Assembly (NCBI GenBank): GCA_963772935.1
Contig: CAVYZK010000009.1
Span: 434,001-498,000, forward strand
Reading direction: 5' to 3'
DNA: 64,000 nucleotides
Source: JANNNF01 sp963772935
GTDB lineage: Bacteria; Pseudomonadota; Alphaproteobacteria; Rhodobacterales; Rhodobacteraceae
Shown piece by piece: positions 40,428 to 48,929 of the stretch (the first letter of the stretch is position 1; every line of letters starts with the position of its first letter). The position numbers were made by a program, and so were the translations under genes. The notes below the pieces were generated by a model that was not told where the DNA came from, did no database searches, and worked only from the letters and a program-made list of their open reading frames with translations.

Positions 40428-40555
40428 CTGCGTCTTCCTTACATCTCGCGGGGTCATCCTTCGTTTCCGCGTGTTCAGTATGTGGCCATTGCGCCTGTGC
40501 ATTCAACGCCCAATGCTGCGACGCGGCATTGCGCCCAGTGCATAGCTTGCGCGCA

Positions 40556-40582
40556 AAGAAAAAGGCGCCCGAAGGCGCCTGT
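40556..40582 (-). terminator. Terminator of gap
   Basis: On the minus strand AGGCGCC-TTCG-GGCGCCT is followed by TTTTTCTTT, about 22 bases after the gap stop codon. It is a classic intrinsic terminator. Confidence 0.85.
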
Positions 40583-40602
40583 TTCCCGAAATTTCAATGG
40601 GT

Positions 40603-41604
40603 TCAGATCAGCTTGCCCATGGCGACAGCCGTATCAGACATGCGGTTCGAGAAACCCCATTCGTTGTCGTACCAGGTCAGAATCCGCACCATCGTGCCAT
40701 CCAGCACTTTGGTCTGGTCCATGTGGAAGATCGACGAATGCGGATCGTGGTTGAAATCGCTGCTGACATTGGGCTGATCGGTGAAGCCGAGGATGCCCTT
40801 CAGACGGCCATTGGCGGCGGTGCGGATTGCCTCGTTGATTTCCTCAACGGTGGTGCTGCGGCTGGCCTCGAACACCAGATCGACGACCGACACGTTCGGC
40901 GTCGGCACCCGGATCGCCACGCCGTCCAGTTTGCCCTTCAGCTCCGGCAGCACCAGACCCACCGCCTTGGCGGCACCCGTGCTGGTCGGGATCATGTTCA
41001 GGGCAGCGGCACGGGCGCGGTACAGATCCTTGTGGTAGGTGTCCAAGGTCGGCTGGTCGCCGGTGTAGCTGTGGATGGTGGTCATGAAGCCTTTGGTGAT
41101 GCCCACGGTCTGGTTCAGCACCTGGGCTACAGGCGACAGGCAGTTGGTGGTGCAGGACGCATTCGACACGATCAGGTCAGCGGCGGTCAGCGTGTCATGG
41201 TTCACACCGTAAACGATGGTCTTGTCGGCACCGCCCGACGGGGCCGAGACCAGAACCCGGCTGGCACCATTTTCAAGGTGAACGACCGCCTTTTCCTTGT
41301 CGGTGAAGATGCCGGTGCATTCCAGCACGATGTCCACATGCTTCCACGGCAGGTCTGCCGGGTTGCGCATGGCCGTCACCTCAATGGGACCACGGCCCAC
41401 GTCGATGGTGGTGGCGGTGGTCGTAACGGTTGCCGGAAACCGCCCATGCACCGAATCAAACCGCAGCAGATGTGCGTTGGTTTCCACCGGGCCAAGGTCG
41501 TTGATCGCCACGACCTCAATATCGGTGCGGCCGGATTCAATGATGGCGCGCAACACGTTGCGGCCGATGCGGCCGAAGCCATTGATGGCAACTTTGACGG
41601 TCAT
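40603..41604 (-). CDS. gap: Glyceraldehyde-3-phosphate dehydrogenase, type I
   Basis: A 333-residue NAD(P)-dependent enzyme that oxidises glyceraldehyde 3-phosphate to 1,3-bisphosphoglycerate. NAD site VAINGFGRIGRNVLRAI, catalytic Cys in SNASCTTNC, phosphate-binding DTYHKDLYRARAAALN and the end TWYDNEWGFSNRM are all intact. The start has AAGGAAG upstream. It is transcribed leftwards; a small membrane protein gene lies directly upstream on the same strand. It may also supply the Calvin or gluconeogenic direction. Confidence 0.98.
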   Translation of the reverse strand: MTVKVAINGFGRIGRNVLRAIIESGRTDIEVVAINDLGPVETNAHLLRFDSVHGRFPATVTTTATTIDVGRGPIEVTAMRNPADLPWKHVDIVLECTGIFTDKEKAVVHLENGASRVLVSAPSGGADKTIVYGVNHDTLTAADLIVSNASCTTNCLSPVAQVLNQTVGITKGFMTTIHSYTGDQPTLDTYHKDLYRARAAALNMIPTSTGAAKAVGLVLPELKGKLDGVAIRVPTPNVSVVDLVFEASRSTTVEEINEAIRTAANGRLKGILGFTDQPNVSSDFNHDPHSSIFHMDQTKVLDGTMVRILTWYDNEWGFSNRMSDTAVAMGKLI

Positions 41605-41699
41605 GGAAGTCTTCCTTTTTGCCCGGTTGGCGACTCATCTGTCGCCTGATTGCGCTAACATCGCGGGATATCCCACAATTTCAACCTTTGAGTGACGCC

Positions 41700-41843
41700 C
41701 TAGCGCCATATCGCCAGATATTCGATCAGATCCATGAATTTGCGGATCAGAAAGAACGCGACGCCGCCGCCGTTTGCCACCTGATCCAGCACCAGTGCTG
41801 CGACAACGATTGCCCCAAGCCAAACTGCGATGCGGTCCGTCAC
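41700..41843 (-). CDS. Small single-pass membrane protein (47 residues)
   Basis: A 47-residue open frame with one hydrophobic helix (MTDRIAVWLGAIVVAALVLD) and a short amphipathic tail (FFLIRKFMDLIEYLAIWR). GTG at 41843 has CGGAGA upstream, which decides it over the longer frame to 41942. It sits upstream of gap on the same strand. Similar proteins occur in the family near gap by memory, but no function is known. Confidence 0.65.
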   Translation of the reverse strand: MTDRIAVWLGAIVVAALVLDQVANGGGVAFFLIRKFMDLIEYLAIWR

Positions 41844-42016
41844 GGCGTCTCCGATCTGAGTATTCGCTTTGCAGATAGCGGCAGGTTTCGCAGTTGGGAA
41901 TGGGAAAAACGGCAACACCTGCATGTTATCGCAAACGGCCATGGAAACCGAAACCCCGGCTTTGCCATTTAGACCAAGGCGCGTTAGGGGATGCGTGAAC
42001 AGGACGGAGAAGCACG

Positions 42017-42988
42017 ATGAGCGGATTACTGGCGCTGATGGATGACGTGGCGGCGATTGCCAAAGTGGCGGCGGCGTCCATTGACGACATCGCGGCGGCG
42101 GCGGCCAAGGCCGGGGCCAAAGCTGCAGGCGTGGTGATTGACGATGCAGCGGTGACGCCGAAATACCTGCACGGCTTTCAGGCCGACCGCGAATTGCCGA
42201 TCATCTGGCGCATTGCGCTTGGGTCGTTGAAGAACAAGCTGATCATTCTGCTGCCGGGCCTTCTGGCGCTGAACGAATTTTTGCCCGCAGCTATCAACCC
42301 GCTACTGATGGCGGGGGGCGCTTATCTGTGTTTTGAGGGTGCGGAAAAGGTGTTTCACGCCCTGTTCCCGCACGGCGACGCAGAAGTTGCCGCCGACATG
42401 GATACCAAAGATCCGCTACGACTGGAGGAGGAACGCGTCGCAGGTGCCATCAAGACCGATTTCATCCTGTCGGGTGAGATCATGGTGATTGCCTTGACCA
42501 CGATCGAGGCCACCAGTTTCTGGCTGGAGGCTGTGACCCTTGCCATCGTCGGCACGCTGATCACGGTGGTGGTCTATGGTGCGGTGGCGCTGATCGTCAA
42601 GATGGATGACATTGGCCTGCATATGGCGACGCACCGCCGCACCGGCTTTGCCCGCGCGATTGGTCGGGGGCTGGTGCTGGCCATGCCCAAGCTGATGGCA
42701 TTCCTGTCGGTGGTTGGTACGGCGGCGATGCTGTGGGTCGGTGGCAATATCGTGGTACATGGCTTGGATGTGCTGGGGTATTCGTGGCTGTACGATCACA
42801 TCCACCACATCGCGGTGGCCGCAGCCGAACAGGTGCCGCAGGCGGCGGGGTTGGTGGAATGGGCGGTGACAGCGTTCTTTGACGGTATCTTGGGCTTTGT
42901 GCTGGGTCTGGTGCTGATCCCGGTCGCCACCCGGGTGATAGGGCCGGTGTGGGCCGCTGTTACCGGCAAGAAGGCGGCGGCGCATTAA
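42017..42988 (+). CDS. DUF808 family membrane protein
   Basis: A 323-residue inner-membrane protein with several hydrophobic helices (LIILLPGLLALNEFLPAAIN, LAIVGTLITVVVYGAVALIV, LMAFLSVVGTAAMLWVGGNI). The start MSGLLALMDDVAAIAKVAAA and the block YLHGFQADRELPIIWRIALG are typical of DUF808 (E. coli YedI). The family may be a transporter-like or lipid-handling protein, but the function has not been determined. The stop overlaps that of the HPP gene on the other strand by four bases. Confidence 0.88.
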   Translation: MSGLLALMDDVAAIAKVAAASIDDIAAAAAKAGAKAAGVVIDDAAVTPKYLHGFQADRELPIIWRIALGSLKNKLIILLPGLLALNEFLPAAINPLLMAGGAYLCFEGAEKVFHALFPHGDAEVAADMDTKDPLRLEEERVAGAIKTDFILSGEIMVIALTTIEATSFWLEAVTLAIVGTLITVVVYGAVALIVKMDDIGLHMATHRRTGFARAIGRGLVLAMPKLMAFLSVVGTAAMLWVGGNIVVHGLDVLGYSWLYDHIHHIAVAAAEQVPQAAGLVEWAVTAFFDGILGFVLGLVLIPVATRVIGPVWAAVTGKKAAAH

Positions 42989-44118
42989 CGCCGCGCCACC
43001 TCTCGCGCCAAGGCCGACACCAGATCGGACCGTGTGACGATCCCAAGGATGCGCGGTCCGACCACCACCGGCACCGCTTCGACGCCGCCATCGGCAAGCA
43101 TGGGCAGCAGCGCCCCGACCGGCGTTTTCGGCGTCACCCGTGGCACGGCGACCTGCATGATATCTGCCGCAGTGGGCGCGGTCTTGCGGCTGCGGTCCAG
43201 CAGACGGGCGAAGGCCGCAAAGAAATTGCGGTTCAGGCGAAGGGAGTCGTTGCGGGCCTGACGGATCAGGTCCAGTTGAAAGATCACGCCCAGAAACCTG
43301 CCATCGGCCACAACCGGAAGCGACGTAAACCCCCGGCTGCGAAAGATGTCGGCGACCGTTGACAGCGATGTATCGGGCAAGACCGTCACAAGATCGCGTG
43401 ACATGATTTCATCGCAGGTAAATCCGTCCATCCGCTGTGCCGCCGTGGCTTCTTCTGCCGCGCCGATCAGGCGGGCCAGATCGGCCACCCCAAGGTTGGC
43501 AGACTGGCGATAGCGGTCAAGGATGGCGGCCAGATCATCCGGCCCGAGGCCGATGCGGGCCGTCTGCGGCGCATCGGCCGTGGCTGCAACCTGCCGCTGC
43601 GGATAGGCGCGGCCACTGATGCGGTGCCATATCAGGGCCACCCCGATCAGCAGGGCAGACCCCACAGCCACCGGCAGCAGCACAAAGGCCCATCCCTGCG
43701 CCAGTGTGGCATCGGGCGAAAGGGCCGCGAGCATCGCCACCGCCCCGCCGGGGGGATGCAGGGCGCGGGTCAGCATCATCGCCATGATGGCAAGGGCAAC
43801 CGCCAGCGGCACGCTCCATATCCCTTGCGGCACCAGTTGCACCACTGCCACCGCAACCACGGCTGACACCGTGTTACCCATCAGCACCGACCATGGCTGC
43901 GCCAGCGGACTGTTCGGCACGGCAAACAGCAGCACAGCCGAGGCACCGAATGGCGCAATCAACCGCAATCCTGCACCGGGCACGAGCAGATGCGCCAGAC
44001 CCGCCAAGACCAGCAACGCCAGCAACGCCCCGGCCCCTGTTCGTGCCAGATCAACAGGATGGGTGTTCGGCAAGACCGGCCCAAAGCCAGTCAGAAGGCG
44101 CGACAGGGGTTTGGACAT
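42985..44118 (-). CDS. HPP-family membrane protein with C-terminal CBS domains
   Basis: A 377-residue protein. Residues about 25-175 form the HPP-type membrane domain with the name motif in LTRALHPPGGAVAMLAALSP and a hydrophobic signature (LIAPFGASAVLLFAVPNSPL). After a linker, two CBS domains occupy about 235-375 (CDEIMSRDLVTVLPDTSLST and VPRVTPKTPVGALLPMLADG). HPP proteins are linked to nitrite transport in chloroplasts of algae and plants; the bacterial substrate is unknown. The CBS pair suggests adenine nucleotide gating. The start at 44118 has GAGGAG upstream. It lies downstream of tkt. Confidence 0.88.
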   Translation of the reverse strand: MSKPLSRLLTGFGPVLPNTHPVDLARTGAGALLALLVLAGLAHLLVPGAGLRLIAPFGASAVLLFAVPNSPLAQPWSVLMGNTVSAVVAVAVVQLVPQGIWSVPLAVALAIMAMMLTRALHPPGGAVAMLAALSPDATLAQGWAFVLLPVAVGSALLIGVALIWHRISGRAYPQRQVAATADAPQTARIGLGPDDLAAILDRYRQSANLGVADLARLIGAAEEATAAQRMDGFTCDEIMSRDLVTVLPDTSLSTVADIFRSRGFTSLPVVADGRFLGVIFQLDLIRQARNDSLRLNRNFFAAFARLLDRSRKTAPTAADIMQVAVPRVTPKTPVGALLPMLADGGVEAVPVVVGPRILGIVTRSDLVSALAREVARR

Positions 44119-44184
44119 TGCGGGCTCCTCGACACGGCCAACCTGTCGGATCGGGCTGCCAATGAAAAGACCCGGTGGCAAAGC

Positions 44185-44210
44185 AAAGGCCGCGCATCAC
44201 GCGCGGCCCC
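44185..44210 (-). terminator. Terminator of tkt
   Basis: GGCCGCGC and GCGCGGCC form a stem with loop ATCAC, followed on the minus strand by TTTGCTTT, about 28 bases after the tkt stop. Confidence 0.7.
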
Positions 44211-44237
44211 GTTTCTTTTGAAGGATTTTGGCGCGGC

Positions 44238-46259
44238 TTACAGCAGCGCCTTTGCCTTGGCCACCGCGGCTTCGGCAGTGATGCCGAATTCCTTGTACAG
44301 CCGGTCAATCGGGGCCGAGGCACCAAAGCCGGTCATGCCAACGAAATCGGCCTTGGCCTCGCGTCCACGCTCGCCCAGAAGCCAGCGATCCCAGCCCATG
44401 CGCACGCCCGCCTCAATCGCGATGCGCACCGCACCCGGCGGCAGCACGCGTTTGCGGTAAGCTTCGTCCTGTGCCGCGAATAGTTCCATGCAGGGCATGG
44501 AGACAACGCGCGTGCCGATGCCTTCGGCCTCAAGGCTTGCGCGCGCGGCCATGGCGATCTCAACCTCGGACCCGGTCGCCATCAGGATCACCTGACGCTT
44601 GCCGGTGGCTTCGGCCAGCACATAGGCCCCTTTGGACACAAGGTTCGCGTTGGTGTGTGTGGTGCGTACCGTCGGCAGGTTCTGGCGCGACAGGGCCAGC
44701 ACGGATGGCCGGGTCTTCTCGGTCAGCGCGATTTCCCAGGCTTCGGCAGTTTCCACCAGATCGGCGGGGCGGAACACCAGCGTGTTGGGCGTGCTGCGCG
44801 AAATCGCCAGATGTTCAACGGGCTGGTGGGTCGGGCCATCCTCGCCCAGACCGATGGAGTCATGCGTCATCACATAGACTACCGGAATGCCCATCAGCGC
44901 CGACAGACGCATGGAAGGCCGTGCATAGTCGGTAAAGCACATGAAGGTGCCGCCATAGGGCCGCACGCCGCCATGCAGCGCCATGCCGTTCATCGCGGCC
45001 GCCATGCCATGTTCGCGGATGCCGTAGTAGACGTAGCGGCCCTTGCGATCCTCGGGGCCAAAGGTGCCCAGATCGGCGGTCTTGGTGTTGTTCGACCCGG
45101 TCAGGTCAGCAGACCCGCCGATGGTTTCACCCAGCACCGGGTTCACCGCGCCCAGCACCTTTTCCGATGCCGAGCGGGTGGCGATCTTGGGCGCATCGGC
45201 GGAGGCTGCTTTTTTCACCGTGCGAATGGCGCCGGCCAGTTTGGCGGGGGCATCGAGTGCGAAAATCCGGGCAAATTCCGCTTGGCGCGGGGCGGGCAGG
45301 GCGGCCAGACGCTTGGCCCAATCGGCATGGGCCGCGGCGCCGCGTGCGCCAAGGCCTTCCCACCAGGTCTTGATCTCTGCCGGGATTTCAAACGCGGGGT
45401 AGGGCCAGCCGTAGCCGTCCTTGGCCGTCTTCATTTGCGCCGCGTCGGTCAGCGCGCCATGGCCTTTGGACGTGTCCTGTGCCGCATGGCCAAGGGCGAT
45501 ATGGGTTGTGCAGGCGATCATCGCGGGGCGGGAGCTTGCCTTGGCTGCGGTGATGGCGCGGTCGATATCAACCGGATCATGGCCGTCGCAATCGAACACA
45601 TCCCACCCGCTGGCCGCAAAGCGCGCCTTCTGGTCGGTGATATCCGAGATGGACACCTTGCCGTCGATGGTGATGCCGTTGTTGTCCCACAGCACGATCA
45701 GGCGCGACAATTGCTGCTTGCCTGCTAAGGCAAGTGCCTCTTGCGACACCCCCTCCATCAAACAGCCGTCACCGGCGATGACATAGGTGTGGTGGTCCAC
45801 GATCTTGGCCCCCCACCGGGCGCGCAGCGATTCTTCTGCCATCGCAAAGCCAACGGCGTTGGCGATGCCCTGACCCAACGGCCCGGTGGTGGTTTCCACG
45901 CCCGAGACATGGCCATATTCCGGGTGGCCCGCCGTGATGGCCCCCCACTGGCGGAAATTCTTGATCTGGGCCAGCGTCACATCTGCATAGCCCGTCAGGT
46001 GCAGCAGTGCATAGATCAGCATCGACCCATGGCCCGCCGAAAGGATAAACCGGTCGCGATCAGCCCAACGGGGGGAGGTCGGATCGAACTTCAGGTGTTT
46101 TTCAAACAGCACCGTTGCCACATCGGCCATCCCCATCGGCATCCCGGAATGGCCCGAATTGGCCGCAGCCACGGCATCCAGCGTCAGGGTGCGAATGGCG
46201 CAGGCGCGCATCCAGTGATCGGGGTGGCGGGCGCGGAGCGTTTGAATATCCAAGGCCAT
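44238..46259 (-). CDS. tkt: Transketolase
   Basis: A 673-residue thiamine-diphosphate enzyme that transfers two-carbon units between sugar phosphates in the pentose phosphate and Calvin routes. Typical blocks are MALDIQTLRARHPDHWMRAC near the start, GHSGMPMGMADVATVLFEKH, GDGCLMEGVSQEA with the thiamine-binding GDG-N motif (GDG...DNNG), and C-terminal PEDRKGRYVYYGIREHGMAA and MTHDSIGLGEDGPTHQPVEH. The start at 46259 with AGGAAC upstream is preferred. The frame upstream of it (to 46361) is not family-like. Divergent from the zapA operon. Confidence 0.97.
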   Translation of the reverse strand: MALDIQTLRARHPDHWMRACAIRTLTLDAVAAANSGHSGMPMGMADVATVLFEKHLKFDPTSPRWADRDRFILSAGHGSMLIYALLHLTGYADVTLAQIKNFRQWGAITAGHPEYGHVSGVETTTGPLGQGIANAVGFAMAEESLRARWGAKIVDHHTYVIAGDGCLMEGVSQEALALAGKQQLSRLIVLWDNNGITIDGKVSISDITDQKARFAASGWDVFDCDGHDPVDIDRAITAAKASSRPAMIACTTHIALGHAAQDTSKGHGALTDAAQMKTAKDGYGWPYPAFEIPAEIKTWWEGLGARGAAAHADWAKRLAALPAPRQAEFARIFALDAPAKLAGAIRTVKKAASADAPKIATRSASEKVLGAVNPVLGETIGGSADLTGSNNTKTADLGTFGPEDRKGRYVYYGIREHGMAAAMNGMALHGGVRPYGGTFMCFTDYARPSMRLSALMGIPVVYVMTHDSIGLGEDGPTHQPVEHLAISRSTPNTLVFRPADLVETAEAWEIALTEKTRPSVLALSRQNLPTVRTTHTNANLVSKGAYVLAEATGKRQVILMATGSEVEIAMAARASLEAEGIGTRVVSMPCMELFAAQDEAYRKRVLPPGAVRIAIEAGVRMGWDRWLLGERGREAKADFVGMTGFGASAPIDRLYKEFGITAEAAVAKAKALL

Positions 46260-46484
46260 GTTCCTGTTTGTCGGGAAAATCTGCGTCGAAGGGGTCATAC
46301 CACCCCCGGCGACAAGATCAACAGGCTTGGGGCAAGCAAGCGGCTTTACCAATCCGCCCAAGGCCTTGGCCCGAAAGGCCCAAGCCCTTGCCGAAACTTT
46401 GCGCTAAGGTCAGTCTTGACGGCCAGACCCTGCGATTCGCACAACCTGCGGCGGGAGTGGTCAAAAAGCCGGAAAGGGCAGGGG

Positions 46485-47000
46485 ATGAGCGATATTGCAG
46501 AGTTAGAGCGGCGCATCACCGCAGCGCTGGAACGCATTGGCCGGGGGCTGGAGGTGATGCCTGCCCCGGTGGCCGAGGTCATTGCTCCGGTCCCTGTCGA
46601 TGTGCCAGATACCCGTGACGCCGAAATTACCCGCCTGCAAGCAGCCCTTGAGGCCGAAAAGGCCACCGTCGCGCAGTTGCAAGATCGTCTGCGCGCCACC
46701 CGTGACAAAGACGGTGTGGTGCAGTCACAGCAAGACAGCAAGGTGGACCGTATGACCCGCCAGCTGGATGTGCAGGGGCTGGAGCTGCAACGGATGCGCA
46801 AAACCGCCATCACCCTGCGTGAACAGTTGCGCGCGATGCGGCAGGCGCAGGCCAACGGCGTGACCGAAGCGCAGTTGATCAACAAGGCCATGCTGGCCGA
46901 GTTGGAGGCGCTGCGATCCACCCGCCTGTCGGAAATGGCCGAAATGGATGATATCATTGCCGAACTGACCCCGATGATCACGGAGGCCGAACATGCCTGA
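46485..47000 (+). CDS. Coiled-coil protein upstream of zapA
   Basis: A 171-residue protein that is mostly coiled coil (about residues 45-150: ITRLQAALEAEKATVAQLQD, then MTRQLDVQGLELQRMRKTAI). No enzyme motif is visible. It overlaps the start of zapA by eight bases, so the two proteins are probably made together and may both act in cell division. I recognise the arrangement as typical of Rhodobacteraceae, but no function has been established. The start is preceded by AAAGGG and GGGG. Confidence 0.8.
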   Translation: MSDIAELERRITAALERIGRGLEVMPAPVAEVIAPVPVDVPDTRDAEITRLQAALEAEKATVAQLQDRLRATRDKDGVVQSQQDSKVDRMTRQLDVQGLELQRMRKTAITLREQLRAMRQAQANGVTEAQLINKAMLAELEALRSTRLSEMAEMDDIIAELTPMITEAEHA

Positions 47001-47367
47001 TCTTGAAATCACCATCGGCGGCAGGCCGTTTCAGGTGGCCTGCCAACCCGGCGAAGAACATTTCCTGCGCGCCGCCGCCGCCATGCTGGACATCGAGGCA
47101 CAGCCGCTGGTCGCCCAGATGGGTCGCCTGCCGGAACCCAAGATGCTGCTGATGGCGGGTCTGATGCTGGCCGACAAGACGGCGGCACTGGAAGATGAAG
47201 TGCGCGCCATGAAGGCCCAATTGGCCGACGCCACCACCCGCACCATGCCCGCGCCCGAGCGGATCGAAGTGCCGGTGATCCCCTCTCATGTGACCGAAAC
47301 ACTTGCCGAAATCGCCGCAAGGGCCGAGGCTTTGGCGGCCCGCGTTGAAGAAAGGGCCGGCGCGTGA
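46993..47367 (+). CDS. zapA: Cell division protein ZapA
   Basis: A 124-residue ZapA, which crosslinks FtsZ filaments at the Z ring. The N-terminal globular head has the family pattern LEITIGGRPFQVACQPGEEH with LRAAAAMLD, and the long C-terminal helix (about residues 60-124) is the coiled-coil dimer stalk (LMLADKTAALEDEVRAMKAQ). The ATG at 46993 is preceded by CGGAGG. It overlaps the upstream coiled-coil gene and the downstream MliC-like gene by four to eight bases, suggesting one operon. Confidence 0.9.
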   Translation: MPDLEITIGGRPFQVACQPGEEHFLRAAAAMLDIEAQPLVAQMGRLPEPKMLLMAGLMLADKTAALEDEVRAMKAQLADATTRTMPAPERIEVPVIPSHVTETLAEIAARAEALAARVEERAGA

Positions 47368-47696
47368 TCCGGCTGGTTGCAGTCTTGGTGCTGTGCCCGC
47401 TGGTGGCACAGGCGGAGTTGTCGATGAACACTGTCCGCTACATGTGCGACCGCGGTGTCGAAGTGCCTGTGGCCTATGTGTCGGATGGGGCAGACGCAGT
47501 TGCCATTCTGACCGTCGAAGGCCGCCAGGTTAGCCTGTTTTCCGAACCGGCAGAGTCTGGCGCGCGCTACGGCTGGCCGTCCGATGGGTCAAACTATGTG
47601 TGGCTGACCAAAGGCGCGGACGCGACGCTGAACTGGAAAGACGGCACCAACGGCACCGAGGCTGGGTTGCTGACCAATTGTGTGGAACAGCAATAG
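47364..47696 (+). CDS. Membrane-bound lysozyme inhibitor-like (MliC) protein
   Basis: A 110-residue secreted protein: signal peptide MIRLVAVLVLCPLVAQAE, then a MliC-type beta-barrel with VRYMCDRGVEVPVAYV near the N-terminus and YVWLTKGADATLNWKDGTNG towards the C-terminus. MliC proteins in the periplasm block c-type lysozyme by inserting a conserved loop. There is no lipobox cysteine at the cleavage site, so it is probably soluble in the periplasm. The start is GTG at 47364, overlapping the zapA stop by four bases. Confidence 0.82.
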   Translation: MIRLVAVLVLCPLVAQAELSMNTVRYMCDRGVEVPVAYVSDGADAVAILTVEGRQVSLFSEPAESGARYGWPSDGSNYVWLTKGADATLNWKDGTNGTEAGLLTNCVEQQ

Positions 47697-47697
47697 G

Positions 47698-47732
47698 CAT
47701 ACCGCTGGATTTTCGGTATGTTTTGCGGTATG
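47698..47732 (+). promoter_or_regulatory. Candidate CcdA operator
   Basis: CATACCG (47698-47704) is an inverted copy of CGGTATG, which occurs at 47714-47720 and again at 47726-47732 (direct repeat with a 12-base period). The cluster lies 30 bases before the ccdA start and overlaps the likely promoter (TATATC at 47741). Antitoxins of this type usually repress their own operon through such repeats. Confidence 0.55.
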
Positions 47733-47762
47733 GTTTCAACTATATCGCAACGGACCTACCCT

Positions 47763-47993
47763 ATGCCGAACACAGCCCGCCGTGCCACCAGCCTGACCCT
47801 TGACCGCGCCTTGTTGGACGAGGCCAAGACGCTTGGCGTCAACGTATCACGCGCGGCCGAAGCCGGGGTGTTGGCGGCTGTCAAGGCCGAACGCGGGCGG
47901 CGGTGGAAGGAAGACAACGCCGAGGCGATTGCCGATTACAACGCTTGGATTGAGGAAAACGGGATTCCGAACCAGTCCATCCGGCTGTTTTGA
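47763..47993 (+). CDS. ccdA: CcdA-type antitoxin
   Basis: A 76-residue antitoxin. Its N-terminal 40 residues (ATSLTLDRALLDEAKTLGVN) are a ribbon-helix-helix DNA-binding domain, and the C-terminal tail (DNAEAIADYNAWIEENGIP) matches the CcdB-wrapping segment of CcdA. It should neutralise CcdB and repress the operon. A candidate operator lies upstream (47698-47732). The stop overlaps the ccdB start (TGATG). Confidence 0.88.
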   Translation: MPNTARRATSLTLDRALLDEAKTLGVNVSRAAEAGVLAAVKAERGRRWKEDNAEAIADYNAWIEENGIPNQSIRLF

Positions 47994-48292
47994 TGGCGGA
48001 ACAGTTTGATCTTTACCTGACCGCCGCAAATGAAATCGTGCTGATCGTGCAATCCGATCAGATGGATAATCTGTCCAGCCGGGTGTTCGCCCCCTGCTTC
48101 AGGCCAGAGCGTGCTGGATTGCAATTGCCAAAGATCGCCCCTAGGTTTTATCACGCCGAACAGGAATATCGCGTGATGGTACATCTTTTGGGTACGGCAC
48201 GGGTATCAAGCCTTGGGCGTAAGATCGGCAACCTCGCCCACCTCCGCGATGATATCATCCGGGCGTTTGACCTGCTGTTGACCGGCACCTGA
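47993..48292 (+). CDS. ccdB: CcdB-type toxin (lacks the C-terminal WGI)
   Basis: A 99-residue toxin of the CcdB family, which poisons DNA gyrase in E. coli. The fold pattern fits: EIVLIVQSDQMDNLSSRVFA, RFYHAEQEYRVMVHLLGTAR and NLAHLRDDIIRAFDLLLTGT. E. coli CcdB ends in Trp-Gly-Ile, which are needed for gyrase poisoning; here the end is LLTGT. So activity against gyrase is in doubt. The ATG at 47993 is coupled to ccdA by TGATG. No plasmid or phage genes surround the pair, so it is a chromosomal copy. Confidence 0.85.
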   Translation: MAEQFDLYLTAANEIVLIVQSDQMDNLSSRVFAPCFRPERAGLQLPKIAPRFYHAEQEYRVMVHLLGTARVSSLGRKIGNLAHLRDDIIRAFDLLLTGT

Positions 48293-48311
48293 ACCCGGGC
48301 ACCTGAAATGC

Positions 48312-48339
48312 AAAAGGCCCGCCACATCGGGCGGGCCTT
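48312..48339 (-). terminator. Terminator of grxD
   Basis: GGCCCGCC and GGCGGGCC form a perfect 8-base stem with loop ACATCG; on the minus strand a TTTTG run follows, about 10 bases after the grxD stop. It may also act weakly for ccdB. Confidence 0.7.
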
Positions 48340-48348
48340 GCCGCACCT

Positions 48349-48708
48349 TCAGCCGTTCGCCTCACGGATTTTCGCGGCGGCGTCCTTGTCGAAGGCCACG
48401 CCGTTCGCCTCGAACAACTGGTCCAGCTCGCCCGACAGGGTCATCTCGGTGATGATGTCACAGCCGCCAACAAACTCGCCCTTGACGTAAAGCTGCGGAA
48501 TGGTGGGCCAGTCGCTGAAATCCTTGATCCCCTGCCGGATATCCGCATCTGCCAGCACATTTACATCGGCAAATTCGACGCCCATGTAGTTCAGCACCCC
48601 CGCCACGCGGCTGGAAAACCCGCATTGCGGCATCATCTTGGTGCCTTTCATGAACAGAACGACATCGTTTCCCTCAATAGTCGCTTTGATCGTCTCAACC
48701 GCGCTCAT
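48349..48708 (-). CDS. grxD: Monothiol glutaredoxin (Grx4 family)
   Basis: A 119-residue monothiol glutaredoxin with the active site KMMPQCGFSSR (CGFS) and the glutathione-binding WPTIPQLYVKGEFVGGCDII. CGFS glutaredoxins hold a [2Fe-2S] cluster with glutathione and hand it on; BolA proteins are known partners. The gene is in a cluster bolA - small protein - grxD on the minus strand, and the start overlaps the small protein gene by 14 bases. Confidence 0.95.
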   Translation of the reverse strand: MSAVETIKATIEGNDVVLFMKGTKMMPQCGFSSRVAGVLNYMGVEFADVNVLADADIRQGIKDFSDWPTIPQLYVKGEFVGGCDIITEMTLSGELDQLFEANGVAFDKDAAAKIREANG

Positions 48709-48928
48709 CGCTCGCTCCTTGGTTTTTCATATTACCTGGCACTGGCTCGGACCCGCTTTGCGCAAGGTAGGACGCCATCCGCCGTTCCATTTCCATGCTT
48801 GCAGCCCGGCGTTTAGCATCACTTGGATCGCTGTCTGGGCGATTGCCTCGACGTGCCCGCATCACGCCGATCAACCCGACCACGCCCATAGCCACTGCTC
48901 CAAACTGGCTGACAACCGCCCCCGCCAT
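48695..48928 (-). CDS. Small membrane protein between bolA and grxD
   Basis: A 77-residue frame with one hydrophobic segment near the N-terminus (MAGAVVSQFGAVAMGVVGLI) followed by a basic, polar tail (RARRGNRPDSDPSDAKRRAA). There is no known domain. It lies between bolA and grxD and overlaps grxD by 14 bases, so a link to iron-sulphur or iron handling is possible by position only. The start ATG is at 48928, close to the inferred bolA stop at 48930. Confidence 0.6.
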   Translation of the reverse strand: MAGAVVSQFGAVAMGVVGLIGVMRARRGNRPDSDPSDAKRRAASMEMERRMASYLAQSGSEPVPGNMKNQGASDERG

Positions 48929-48929
48929 G

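Noticed and set aside
44655..45728. Plus-strand open frame (357 codons) over tkt
   Set aside because: Antisense to transketolase; no supported function.
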